Assembly (NCBI GenBank): GCA_023420795.1
Contig: JAEZVM010000061.1
Location: 1-23,565, forward strand
Length of the DNA stretch: 23,565 nucleotides
From: Pseudomonadota bacterium
Lineage (GTDB): Bacteria > Pseudomonadota > Gammaproteobacteria > Burkholderiales > Burkholderiaceae_D
Direction of reading: 5' to 3'
Shown here: positions 14,987-20,776 of the stretch, piece by piece
Layout of the letters: each line of letters begins with the position of its first letter
How positions within the stretch are numbered: position 1 is the first letter of the stretch
The notes under the pieces: model-generated
The model's input: only the letters and a program-made list of their open reading frames with translations
Databases searched by the model: none
Told to the model about the DNA's origin: nothing
Program-made: the position numbers and the translations under genes

Positions 14987-15316
14987 GCAGGCGACTCCCT
15001 AGGTATTGTGGTCGGTTTGGTGAATGCCATATTGCCCTGTCTGGCGCGACTCCGGCGGCGCCCTCGAATGAAGCGAGGTAAATATCACATTCTCATTCGC
15101 GCCCGGCCGTAAAAAGTGGCCTTCCAAAAAATTTTGACTTGAATCAAAAATGCCAAAACTATTGTTTGATGCTATCGTATTTCTCTGGACTGCACTGCGG
15201 CAAGGCCCTACGCTAACACCGCTATAGCCGCAGAAAGCATCCTCCGCTTTCTCAGCCAATGACCTTCGAAAATTAGCTTTGACAAAAGCTCAGCCAATCA
15301 TAAAAAGGGGTATTAA
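14987..15316. other. Divergent control region between the pat-like gene and usp (no gene seen)
   Basis: This 330-base gap contains no convincing reading frame. It is locally AT-rich at 15110-15180. It holds an FNR-type box (15134-15147) and a direct repeat CTCAGCCAAT at 15251-15260 and 15289-15298. It also holds an inverted repeat AGCTTT/AAAGCT at 15275-15290. The usp ribosome site is AAGGGG just before 15317. The minus-strand frame at 14999-15259 lacks a ribosome site and resembles no family I know. Confidence 0.6.
15134..15178 (+). promoter_or_regulatory. FNR-type box and extended -10 of usp
   Basis: TTGACTTGAATCAA at 15134-15147 is identical to the proximal ccoN box. On the plus strand TGC-TATCGT at 15170-15178 reads as an extended -10, placing the start near 15185 and the box centre at about -44. 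The minus-strand alternative toward the pat-like gene has only a T-run (15115-15110) as a -10, so usp is the better-supported target. Confidence 0.72.
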
Positions 15317-16165
15317 ATGCCGTACAAGACCATACTCGTCCACGTAGATAACGACAGGCATGCAAGCGAGCGCATCGGGTTCGCAGCCAAAATCGCCATG
15401 ATCGAAGACGCGCATCTGGTCGGCGCCGCGCCGTCGGGCGTCTCGCGCTACATCTATCAGTCGAAGTTCATTTATGAAGGCGGCGGGATGGCCACGCATC
15501 TGGACAGCCATCTGGACGAGCTGCGCAAGCATGCAAAGGATGCGCTGACCACGTTCGAAGCGACGGCAAAGAAGATGGGCGTGCGTTCCTATGAGGCGCG
15601 GCAGGTCGATGACGAAGCAGGTGGCGGCATCAGCCTGCAGGCGCGTTACAGCGATCTGGTGGTGATCGGACAGACTGATCTGGATGAGCCGTCATCGACC
15701 ACGCTGCCCGATTTCCCCGAATTCGTGATCATGAACTCGGGCCGCCCGGTTCTGATCGTACCGTACGCCGGCCACTTCGAGACCGTTGCCAAGCGCGTTC
15801 TCATCGCATGGGATGCAAGCACCAGCGCCACGCGTGCCGTAACCGCAGCCATCCCCTTGCTGCGCCGCTCGGAAAACGTCGATGTCGTGGTATTCAACGC
15901 CGATTCTCGCGGCGAAACGCATGGCGAGCAGCCCGGTGCCGACATTGGCCTGTATCTCGCGCGTCACGGCATCAAGGTCAATGTGGTACGTCAGAAGACG
16001 GATATCGACATCGGCAATGCCTTGCTGTCGATCGCAGCCGACCTCGGTTCGGACATGCTGGTGATGGGCGGCTACGGCCACTCGCGCTTCCGTGAAATCC
16101 TGCTCGGCGGCGTAACCCGCACCGTGCTGGAATCAATGACCGTGCCTGTCCTGATGGCGCACTGA
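15317..16165 (+). CDS. Tandem-domain universal stress protein
   Basis: This 282-residue protein has two UspA-like domains. Domain 1 (about 1-145) begins MPYKTILVHVDND and ends in SGRPVLIVPYAG. Domain 2 (about 155-282) begins KRVLIAWDASTSATRAV and ends in ESMTVPVLMAH. The second domain keeps the ATP-binding pattern GGYGHSRFREILLGGVTRTV (G-x2-G-H then GG-x-TR). The first lacks a clear glycine motif, so only one nucleotide site is likely. Universal stress proteins help survival during energy or oxygen limitation, and Anr/FNR-controlled tandem Usp proteins are known in Pseudomonas. AAGGGG lies about 7 bases upstream of the ATG. An FNR-type box about 170 bases upstream suggests low-oxygen induction. 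It is transcribed away from the pat-like gene. Its exact partners are not evident. Confidence 0.92.
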   Translation: MPYKTILVHVDNDRHASERIGFAAKIAMIEDAHLVGAAPSGVSRYIYQSKFIYEGGGMATHLDSHLDELRKHAKDALTTFEATAKKMGVRSYEARQVDDEAGGGISLQARYSDLVVIGQTDLDEPSSTTLPDFPEFVIMNSGRPVLIVPYAGHFETVAKRVLIAWDASTSATRAVTAAIPLLRRSENVDVVVFNADSRGETHGEQPGADIGLYLARHGIKVNVVRQKTDIDIGNALLSIAADLGSDMLVMGGYGHSRFREILLGGVTRTVLESMTVPVLMAH

Positions 16166-16182
16166 CCCTGCTCCACTCCTTC

Positions 16183-16211
16183 CAGCCGTGCGGGCGAGAC
16201 CTGCGCGGCTG
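16183..16211 (+). terminator. Stem-loop after usp
   Basis: CAGCCGTGC-GGG (16183-16194) pairs with CCT-GCGCGGCTG (16200-16211), a 12-bp stem with two G-T pairs and a 5-base loop, 17 bases after the usp stop. No T-run follows, so it may be Rho-assisted or protect the RNA end. The rest of the gap to 16428 shows nothing convincing. Confidence 0.42.
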
Positions 16212-16428
16212 CTTCCAGCAATACCTCAGCCTCTTCAACCCATCGAAGGCACGCTTCCAAACATGCAAGACCGCATGCCGGGATTCCCGAAAACTTGATC
16301 TCGATCATTTAATTGCCGGCTTGCGTTCGATTAGCATCGCCTGAAGCGTCGAACTGCGGCAACGCGATCGTCCTGCTTGTTTCCGCACTCATCTCTCCAT
16401 TGTTTCAATCAGCTCTAAAGGAAGTACC

Positions 16429-16683
16429 ATGCAAACCGAAATCCTGACTGTGACCGGAATGAAATCCGAAGACTGCACCGAGGCAGTCATGCGCGCGCTC
16501 AAGACCATCGAAGGCGTAAGCAACGTCAGCGTCTCGTATCCCCAAAGCCGCGCAATCGTGCAGTTCGACGATCAATTGACTGCCCTCCAGGAAATGCAGG
16601 CAGTGCTGGCAAAGGCCGGCTACGGTGCCAACGCAGCAAAGTCGGAAGCCTCATGCGGCGGCTGCTGCGGCAGCTGCGGCTGA
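16429..16683 (+). CDS. Small HMA-like domain protein with altered metal motif and Cys-rich tail
   Basis: This 84-residue soluble protein has the beta-alpha-beta-beta-alpha-beta fold pattern of heavy-metal-associated domains. It shows TEILTVTGMKSEDCTEAVM, then IEGVSNVSVSYPQSRAIVQFD, then an ALQEMQAVLAKAGYGA helix. The usual GMxCxxC metal site reads G10-M-K-S13-E-D-C16, so the first Cys is Ser and only C16 remains. The C-terminus carries Cys at 76, 79, 80 and 83 (SCGGCCGSCG), a separate potential metal or redox site. HMA proteins normally carry Cu(I), Zn or Hg. What this variant binds is not clear, and a copper role near cbb3 and nos genes is only inference. AAAGGAAG lies just upstream of the ATG. 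It is flanked by a terminator downstream. Confidence 0.88.
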   Translation: MQTEILTVTGMKSEDCTEAVMRALKTIEGVSNVSVSYPQSRAIVQFDDQLTALQEMQAVLAKAGYGANAAKSEASCGGCCGSCG

Positions 16684-16714
16684 CAAGTTCCGGAACAATC
16701 TCTTGTTCTTCTCG

Positions 16715-16735
16715 CGGGCCGGCTTCGGCCCGTTT
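16715..16735 (+). terminator. Rho-independent terminator after the HMA-like gene
   Basis: CGGGCCG (16715-16721) pairs with CGGCCCG (16726-16732) around a GCTT tetraloop. TTTCCATTT follows on the plus strand, 31 bases past the stop codon. Confidence 0.72.
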
Positions 16736-16755
16736 CCATTTGTGCAAGCCTAACT

Positions 16756-16817
16756 GGCTGTTGAAAAACGTTGCGAGCAGATTGAGATGCGGACTGCGCA
16801 GTAGTTCTTCAACAGCC
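16756..16817. repeat. 62-bp inverted-repeat element resembling IS or MITE ends
   Basis: GGCTGTTGAA at 16756-16765 is the exact inverted copy of TTCAACAGCC at 16808-16817. Extending inward gives a 14-bp match with one mismatch (AAAC against GAAC). GGCTGTTGAAaAA ends resemble termini of several transposon families, so this may be a tiny non-autonomous element or a solo-end remnant. Short CTAA sequences flank it on both sides but are not a clear target duplication. It ends 2 bases from the narL stop and could also act as that gene's terminator, although its loop is long. Confidence 0.5.
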
Positions 16818-16819
16818 TG

Positions 16820-17497
16820 CTAAGTTTGCCGGCTGGGCATGCCTGCCATCCCGTGCTCGACAGCAAATACGGCAGCCTGAACACGACTGGACAGGTTCAG
16901 CTTCTTGAGAATATGTTGTACGTGAATCTTGACCGTGCTTTCAGCCAGGTCGAGTGTGCGCGCAATGGTCTTGTTGCTCTCCCCTTGCGCAAGACAGGCA
17001 AGGATTTCCCTTTCACGAGGAGTGAGCCGGTCGGCATCGGAGAACGATAAGTTCTTCGGTGCGCTATCCGGCAAGCAGTTCTCCGGATTCGCAGACATCG
17101 CCTCCGCCAGAACCGTTTCACCCGATGCGGCTCGTCGGATCGACTGCGCCAGATAATCCGCATCAATATCCTTGCTCAGATAGCCGCGTGCGCCGGCCCG
17201 CAGGGCAGCCGTCAAGCCCTCCGGCTCTTTCGAATCGGTCAGCACAATCACCGCAACGTTCGGACAATCCAGGAGCAGCCGCAGCGTTTCAAGACTGGAT
17301 ATTCCCGGCATCTGCAGATCGAGCAGCACAACATCCGGTTGCAGTTGCCTGGTACGGTAGGCCCCTTCGATTCCGTCGGCAGCTTCGCCCACCACTGCGA
17401 GATCCGGGTGCGGCTGCAACAGCGAACGTATGCCGCTGCGAAACAAGGCATGGTCGTCTACCAGCAGGACGTTGATCGGCCTGCGCGTCGAGTTCAT
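16820..17497 (-). CDS. narL: NarL/FixJ-family response regulator, probable nitrate/nitrite regulator
   Basis: This 225-residue protein starts at the ATG at 17497 (MNSTRRPINVLLVDDHALFR), preceded by GAGG/AGAAG. An upstream in-frame ATG at 17524 has no ribosome site. The receiver domain (about 8-125) has acidic D14/D15, phospho-acceptor D60 in VVLLDLQMPG, Thr in IVLTDSKE and Lys in GYLSKDID. A LuxR-type HTH (about 160-215) carries LTPREREILACLAQGESNKTIA and STVKIHVQHILKKLNL, very like NarL. NarL is phosphorylated by the nitrate sensor NarX and controls nitrate and nitrite respiration genes. No narX is beside it in this window. Instead an IS-like repeat abuts its 3' end. It lies 95 bases after moaA on the same strand. 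Specific assignment to nitrate is likely but rests on similarity and context. Confidence 0.85.
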   Translation of the reverse strand: MNSTRRPINVLLVDDHALFRSGIRSLLQPHPDLAVVGEAADGIEGAYRTRQLQPDVVLLDLQMPGISSLETLRLLLDCPNVAVIVLTDSKEPEGLTAALRAGARGYLSKDIDADYLAQSIRRAASGETVLAEAMSANPENCLPDSAPKNLSFSDADRLTPREREILACLAQGESNKTIARTLDLAESTVKIHVQHILKKLNLSSRVQAAVFAVEHGMAGMPSRQT

Positions 17498-17592
17498 TCT
17501 TCTTTGTTCCTCAAAAATCCTCATGCCACTCGACGTCGCTCATGCGACAACTGTTTCACCATTCCAGGCACTCTTCTGCTGCACGTGCCGCG

Positions 17593-18600
17593 CTATCCGC
17601 CCGTCTGCGCCATGAACCGGACAATTTTTCCGGGACGCTCGCGGAATTCGTGCTTCTGCGGCTTGAGTTCGATTGCCTGACGAATGGCCGCTTCAAGTTC
17701 CGCATCGCTCGCACCTCCGCGCAGCAAGGGGCGGAACTCAAATTTTTCTTCCTGGCCGAGGCATAGATACAGAGTGCCATCGACCGCCAGCCGAACCCGG
17801 TTGCAAGTCACGCAGAAATGCTGCGACATCGGCGTGATGAAACCGACGCTCGCACGCCCGTCCGCGGTTGCCAGATATCGTGCCGGCCCGCCGCCCAGCT
17901 CGACCGCCTGTGGCTGCAATCGGAATTTCTCCTGCAGGCGAGACTGAATCGGGCCAAGTTCGAGGAACGATGTATCGCGCCCGGTCGCACCCATTGGCAT
18001 GGTCTCGATCAGCCGAAGAATAAAACCGTGCTCGATGCAGAATTCCGTCATTGCATCGATCTCGCCTTCATTCACGCCACGCATTGCCACCATGTTGATC
18101 TTGATCGGATGAAAACCGGCGGCCTTGCCAGCCATGATTCCATCCAGGATCTGTGGCAGGCTGTCGCGTCCGGTAATTCTTTCCATGCATTCACGGTCGA
18201 GCGAATCGAGGCTCACATTGATGCGCGAAACACCGGCCACCTTCAGCGCTTCTGCATGCCGACCCAGTTGCGTCGCATTGGTGGAAAGCGAAAGATCACG
18301 GATACCGGGCAGGCGCGCGATCCGGCCAGCAAGCTCCGGCAGGTTGCGCCGCAGTAGCGGCTCTCCGCCTGTCAGCCGCACGCGCGATGTGCCCAGCCGC
18401 GCGAACACTGCAAGCAGTCGCTCGATTTCATCGAAGGTCAGCCAGTGTTTCGGTTCCTCGAATCCCTTGAAACCTTTCGGCATGCAATACGTGCAGCGCA
18501 GATCGCAACGATCGGTTACCGACAGACGGAGATAATCGATAGATCGACCGAATCGGTCGCTTAATGTGGTTGCTGTTGAGGACTGTGACGAATTCATCAT
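17593..18600 (-). CDS. moaA: GTP 3',8-cyclase MoaA, first step of molybdenum cofactor synthesis
   Basis: The start is the ATG pair at 18600/18597 (MMNSSQSSTATT), with GGGGAG about 11 bases upstream. The in-frame extension to 18693 runs through the leader and promoter. The 335-residue radical SAM enzyme has the first cluster at C32-x3-C36-x2-C39 (RCDLRCTYCMPKG), then RLTGGEPLLR. The second, C-terminal cluster motif is C-x2-C-x13-C (FCVTCNRVRLAVDG...LCLG). It ends in Gly-Gly, as active MoaA proteins do. It converts GTP to the cyclic precursor for molybdopterin, needed by nitrate reductase. It precedes narL. The 66-base leader can fold over its ribosome site, and a strong promoter lies at 18673-18701. 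Confidence 0.97.
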   Translation of the reverse strand: MMNSSQSSTATTLSDRFGRSIDYLRLSVTDRCDLRCTYCMPKGFKGFEEPKHWLTFDEIERLLAVFARLGTSRVRLTGGEPLLRRNLPELAGRIARLPGIRDLSLSTNATQLGRHAEALKVAGVSRINVSLDSLDRECMERITGRDSLPQILDGIMAGKAAGFHPIKINMVAMRGVNEGEIDAMTEFCIEHGFILRLIETMPMGATGRDTSFLELGPIQSRLQEKFRLQPQAVELGGGPARYLATADGRASVGFITPMSQHFCVTCNRVRLAVDGTLYLCLGQEEKFEFRPLLRGGASDAELEAAIRQAIELKPQKHEFRERPGKIVRFMAQTGG

Positions 18601-18613
18601 GTTGGCAGACTCT

Positions 18614-18665
18614 CCCCGTGCCTTTAGGCTCGACGAACAGATACAAAAACATACACGGGGGCACG
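18614..18665 (-). promoter_or_regulatory. moaA mRNA leader with two alternative stems around the ribosome site
   Basis: On the minus strand CCCCGTG (18660-18654) can pair with CACGGGG (18620-18614), which hides the GGGGAG ribosome site. Alternatively CGTGCC (18665-18660) can pair with GGCACG (18622-18617), which leaves GGGGAG open. The pairings share bases and exclude each other. The sequence does not look like the published Moco riboswitch, and no ligand can be named. Confidence 0.5.
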
Positions 18666-18672
18666 CCAGAAA

Positions 18673-18701
18673 ATCGTAAGCCCGCCAATGCAAAGGGTCA
18701 A
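18673..18701 (-). promoter_or_regulatory. Sigma-70 promoter of moaA
   Basis: On the minus strand TTGACC (18701-18696) and TACGAT (18678-18673) are separated by exactly 17 bases. That predicts a start near 18666, at the first base before the alternative-stem leader. Both hexamers match consensus at 5 and 4 of 6 positions respectively. Confidence 0.72.
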
Positions 18702-18819
18702 CTCACGCTCTTAACATGAATTAAGAAATACAAAATTAGTTCCCTCTTTGAAAGCACACTCTTCTTCTTCAGACTACATCGAGAAATTTCTGCCCTCCCT
18801 TTCGTGTCTGAAAAAGTGA

Positions 18820-18846
18820 GAACCTGCTAACAAATTCATGTCTAAA
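18820..18846 (+). promoter_or_regulatory. Possible ECF/sigma-E-type promoter of the Ser/Thr/Gly-rich gene
   Basis: GAACCT at 18820-18825 and TCTAAA at 18841-18846 are spaced by 15 bases. This resembles the GAACTT / TCTGA-like layout of envelope-stress sigma factors. It lies about 53 bases upstream of the gene for a secreted protein. No good sigma-70 pair was seen nearer the gene. The motif is short, so the call is tentative. Confidence 0.3.
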
Positions 18847-18898
18847 ACTTACTTCGGCAGTTTCTGAAGAACTCATTCATCAATTTCAAGGAGCGAGC

Positions 18899-19801
18899 AT
18901 GAAGAAGTTACCAATAGCCATCTTCCTATCGCTGTTCGGCACGGCGACCGCATCATTCGGACAAACCACGACCACCACAACGACAACGAAAGATCCCACA
19001 GCAACGGAAGCACCATCATCAGGCTCCTCCGGCGCTTCGTCGGACAGCAGTTCCGTAACCACTACCACGACAACGACAGAGGAACCCGCAACTGATAGCT
19101 CTTCCGGTTCCAGCTCTTCCGGTATGAGCAGCGGTAGCAGCGGCGCGTCCGACACGATGACGACTCCGGGAAGCAGTTCCAGCGCAACCACGACTGGAGA
19201 GACGTCGGGAAGCTCGTCCACCAGCGGAAGCGGCACTACCGACAGCACAACAGGCACATCCGGTTCCTCCCCGGGCTCGGATTCCAGCACCGGAAGCTCG
19301 AGCCTGAGCGTACCACCACCTAGCTATGGCGGCACAAGAGATTCATCGGGCGGCTCGGCAACCGGCACCACAACGCCATCATCCACACCCGGGACAGACA
19401 GCTCTACTTCCGGCACTTCGGGAACGGACACATCTGGCACGAGCGGGTCCACCTCCGGAACAGATACATCCGGGACAAGCGGATCCACTTCCGGAACATC
19501 CGGCACCTCCGGAACGAGCGGCTCCACGCCGGGCGCTTCCGGTACAACGGACTCCACGTCCGGCAGCACAGGTGCGGACACATCCACTTGGGGAAGCTCC
19601 GCGCCAGGCACATCCGGAAGCAGCACTTCCGGCACATCCGGCATGGGAAGCTCGACAACGGGCACACCTTCCGACACATCGGGCAGCAGCACGTCGGGTT
19701 CCGGCTCGACCACTACCAGCCCTTCCGGTTCGGGCACTTCCAGCGGAACGACTTCCACCCCATCGACGACCACGCCGTCAACCGGAACTACAAGTCAATA
19801 G
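18899..19801 (+). CDS. Secreted Ser/Thr/Gly-rich low-complexity protein
   Basis: This 300-residue protein has a clear ribosome site (AAGGAG, 6-7 bases before ATG) and a Sec signal peptide (MKKLPIAIFLSLFGTATASFG, cut after about residue 18 or 21). The remaining roughly 280 residues are almost wholly Ser, Thr and Gly with a few Pro, Asp and Ala. Two poly-Thr runs (about 23-30 and 53-59) are followed by loosely repeated SGTSGTDTSGTSGST units (about 165-205). No Cys occurs and only a single Trp. Repeats use different codons for the same residues, so composition is kept at protein level and this is not simple DNA slippage. I recognise no family. A mucin-like, disordered, possibly glycosylated surface or matrix protein is a fair description. 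Several long frames overlap it in other phases, but none has a ribosome site. A terminator follows. Confidence 0.82.
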   Translation: MKKLPIAIFLSLFGTATASFGQTTTTTTTTKDPTATEAPSSGSSGASSDSSSVTTTTTTTEEPATDSSSGSSSSGMSSGSSGASDTMTTPGSSSSATTTGETSGSSSTSGSGTTDSTTGTSGSSPGSDSSTGSSSLSVPPPSYGGTRDSSGGSATGTTTPSSTPGTDSSTSGTSGTDTSGTSGSTSGTDTSGTSGSTSGTSGTSGTSGSTPGASGTTDSTSGSTGADTSTWGSSAPGTSGSSTSGTSGMGSSTTGTPSDTSGSSTSGSGSTTTSPSGSGTSSGTTSTPSTTTPSTGTTSQ

Positions 19802-19835
19802 AGCCTGGACTCCCGACACCCAAGTCAGTCCCTTC

Positions 19836-19867
19836 AATACCGCCGGCATTTTGCTGGCGGTATTTGC
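19836..19867 (+). terminator. Terminator after the Ser/Thr/Gly-rich gene
   Basis: AATACCGCC (19836-19844) pairs with GGCGGTATT (19856-19864), with inner GC pairs around a T-rich loop. It starts 35 bases after the stop. Only a short T-run (TTTGC) trails the stem. Confidence 0.65.
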
Positions 19868-19900
19868 ATGCGCACACCGCAATCACGCAACGCACGATTT

Positions 19901-19930
19901 AATGGGTTGCAATGGGCTGTAATGGACTAT
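19901..19930 (+). repeat. Three tandem 10-bp repeats upstream of the activase gene
   Basis: AATGGGTTGC, AATGGGCTGT and AATGGACTAT follow each other with an exact 10-base period. This is close to one helical turn and ends about 45 bases upstream of the radical SAM activase ATG. Such phasing suits a protein-binding array, but no known regulator motif is recognised. Confidence 0.4.
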
Positions 19931-19975
19931 CTCCGGCCGCTCTCCTCGTTTAATATTGCGGAAAAGGAGAACTCC

Positions 19976-20728
19976 ATGAGTGTAAGTACTTTAGCGAGCA
20001 GCCCGCGCAGCGTGGCGGCTGAAACGAATCATCGCTCGCTGAAGGTGGGCGGCATCACGCCGCTCACCGAAAATGACTACCCTGGGAAGCTTGCCGCGGT
20101 AGTTTTCGTGCAGGGTTGCGCATGGCAGTGCGGTTACTGCCATAACCCGCATCTGCAGCTTCGCTTGAAGCAAAGTCCCTTGCAATGGTCACGCGTGCTC
20201 GGCCTGCTCAAGAAGCGTGTTGGCCTGATCGATGCTGTCGTGTTCAGCGGCGGCGAGCCGACGCTGGACCCGGCGCTGCCCGATGCAATCGACGATGTGC
20301 GCAGGCTGGGTTTCGACGTGGGCCTGCATACCGGAGGCATCTACCCGAAACAGTTGAAGGAAATCCTGCCCATGATCGACTGGGTTGCGCTGGATATCAA
20401 GGCGCCATTCGACCGCTACGAACGGGTCACCGGCGTGATGGACAGCGGCCAGTCCGCACGTGCCTGCGCTGAAGCAGTATTGGCTTCCGGCGTGCCGCAT
20501 GAGTTCCGCACCACAGTGCATCAAGCCCTGTTATCGGAGGATGATGTGACCGAACTGGCGCAGACGCTGGCGGGCATGGGTGTGCAGAATTATGCGCTGC
20601 AGAGCTTCCGCGCGCAGGGCTGCAAGAACAAGGATCTGAAAGCGTTGTCCGGTGCGGGAATGCTGAGCGATTCCCTGGCAAACCGCGTCTCCGGGCTGTT
20701 CCCGAACTTCACGCTGCGTAACGGTTAA
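19976..20728 (+). CDS. nrdG: Radical SAM activase, anaerobic ribonucleotide reductase activating type (NrdG2-like)
   Basis: The start is the ATG at 19976 (MSVSTLASSPRS), with AAAAGGAG 6 bases upstream. A longer frame from 19868 crosses the terminator region and is rejected. The 250-residue protein has the radical SAM cluster C48-x3-C52-x2-C55 (QGCAWQCGYCHNPH) and VVFSGGEPTLDP as the glycine-rich SAM motif. WVALDIKAPFDRYERVTG is also visible, a pattern shared by glycyl-radical activases of the NrdG2/PflA type. It would install the glycyl radical in a class III ribonucleotide reductase, allowing DNA precursor synthesis without oxygen. No nrdD partner lies in the window, so the substrate enzyme is inferred. 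It converges with apbE, with a hairpin between the two genes. Confidence 0.85.
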   Translation: MSVSTLASSPRSVAAETNHRSLKVGGITPLTENDYPGKLAAVVFVQGCAWQCGYCHNPHLQLRLKQSPLQWSRVLGLLKKRVGLIDAVVFSGGEPTLDPALPDAIDDVRRLGFDVGLHTGGIYPKQLKEILPMIDWVALDIKAPFDRYERVTGVMDSGQSARACAEAVLASGVPHEFRTTVHQALLSEDDVTELAQTLAGMGVQNYALQSFRAQGCKNKDLKALSGAGMLSDSLANRVSGLFPNFTLRNG

Positions 20729-20734
20729 AGGAGC

Positions 20735-20776
20735 CGGCTGGCGAAGCTATCGCGTAGCCTGGCGCGATGCCAGCCG
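20735..20776. terminator. Bidirectional hairpin between converging nrdG and apbE
   Basis: CGGCTGGC (20735-20742) pairs with GCCAGCCG (20769-20776), and inside it ATCGCG (20749-20754) pairs with CGCGAT (20763-20768). This gives a 14-bp stem with a 6-base bulge. The hairpin includes the last 30 bases of apbE (stop at 20747-20749). It can end both converging transcripts, although no long T-run follows. Confidence 0.5.

Noticed and set aside
13985..15112. Plus-strand 375-residue frame opposite the pat-like gene
   Set aside because: It is the antisense of a gene with clear CoA-binding, ATP-grasp and GNAT domains. It has no ribosome site and a biased Arg/His composition.
15279..15306. TTGACA with a TAAAAA -10 just before usp
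   Set aside because: The predicted start would fall within a few bases of the ATG and remove the AAGGGG ribosome site. The FNR box with extended -10 at 15134-15178 is better placed.
16072..16308. Minus-strand frame of 78 residues starting MIEIKFSGIPACGLACLEAC
   Set aside because: The start looks protein-like, but there is no ribosome site. It overlaps usp by 94 bases in antisense and crosses the stem-loop at 16183-16211. The C-terminal half is just the antisense of the usp motif.
18886..19290. Minus-strand frame of 134 residues opposite the Ser/Thr/Gly-rich gene
   Set aside because: It is Val/Glu/Pro/Leu-rich exactly as expected from the antisense of Ser/Thr/Gly codons. There is no ribosome site or recognisable domain. 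The plus-strand gene has a signal peptide and a good ribosome site.
19326..19922. Overlapping plus-strand frame of 198 residues inside and after the Ser/Thr/Gly-rich gene
   Set aside because: It is Ala/Arg/Pro/His-rich with no ribosome site, and it crosses the terminator at 19836-19867. It is a shadow of repetitive DNA.
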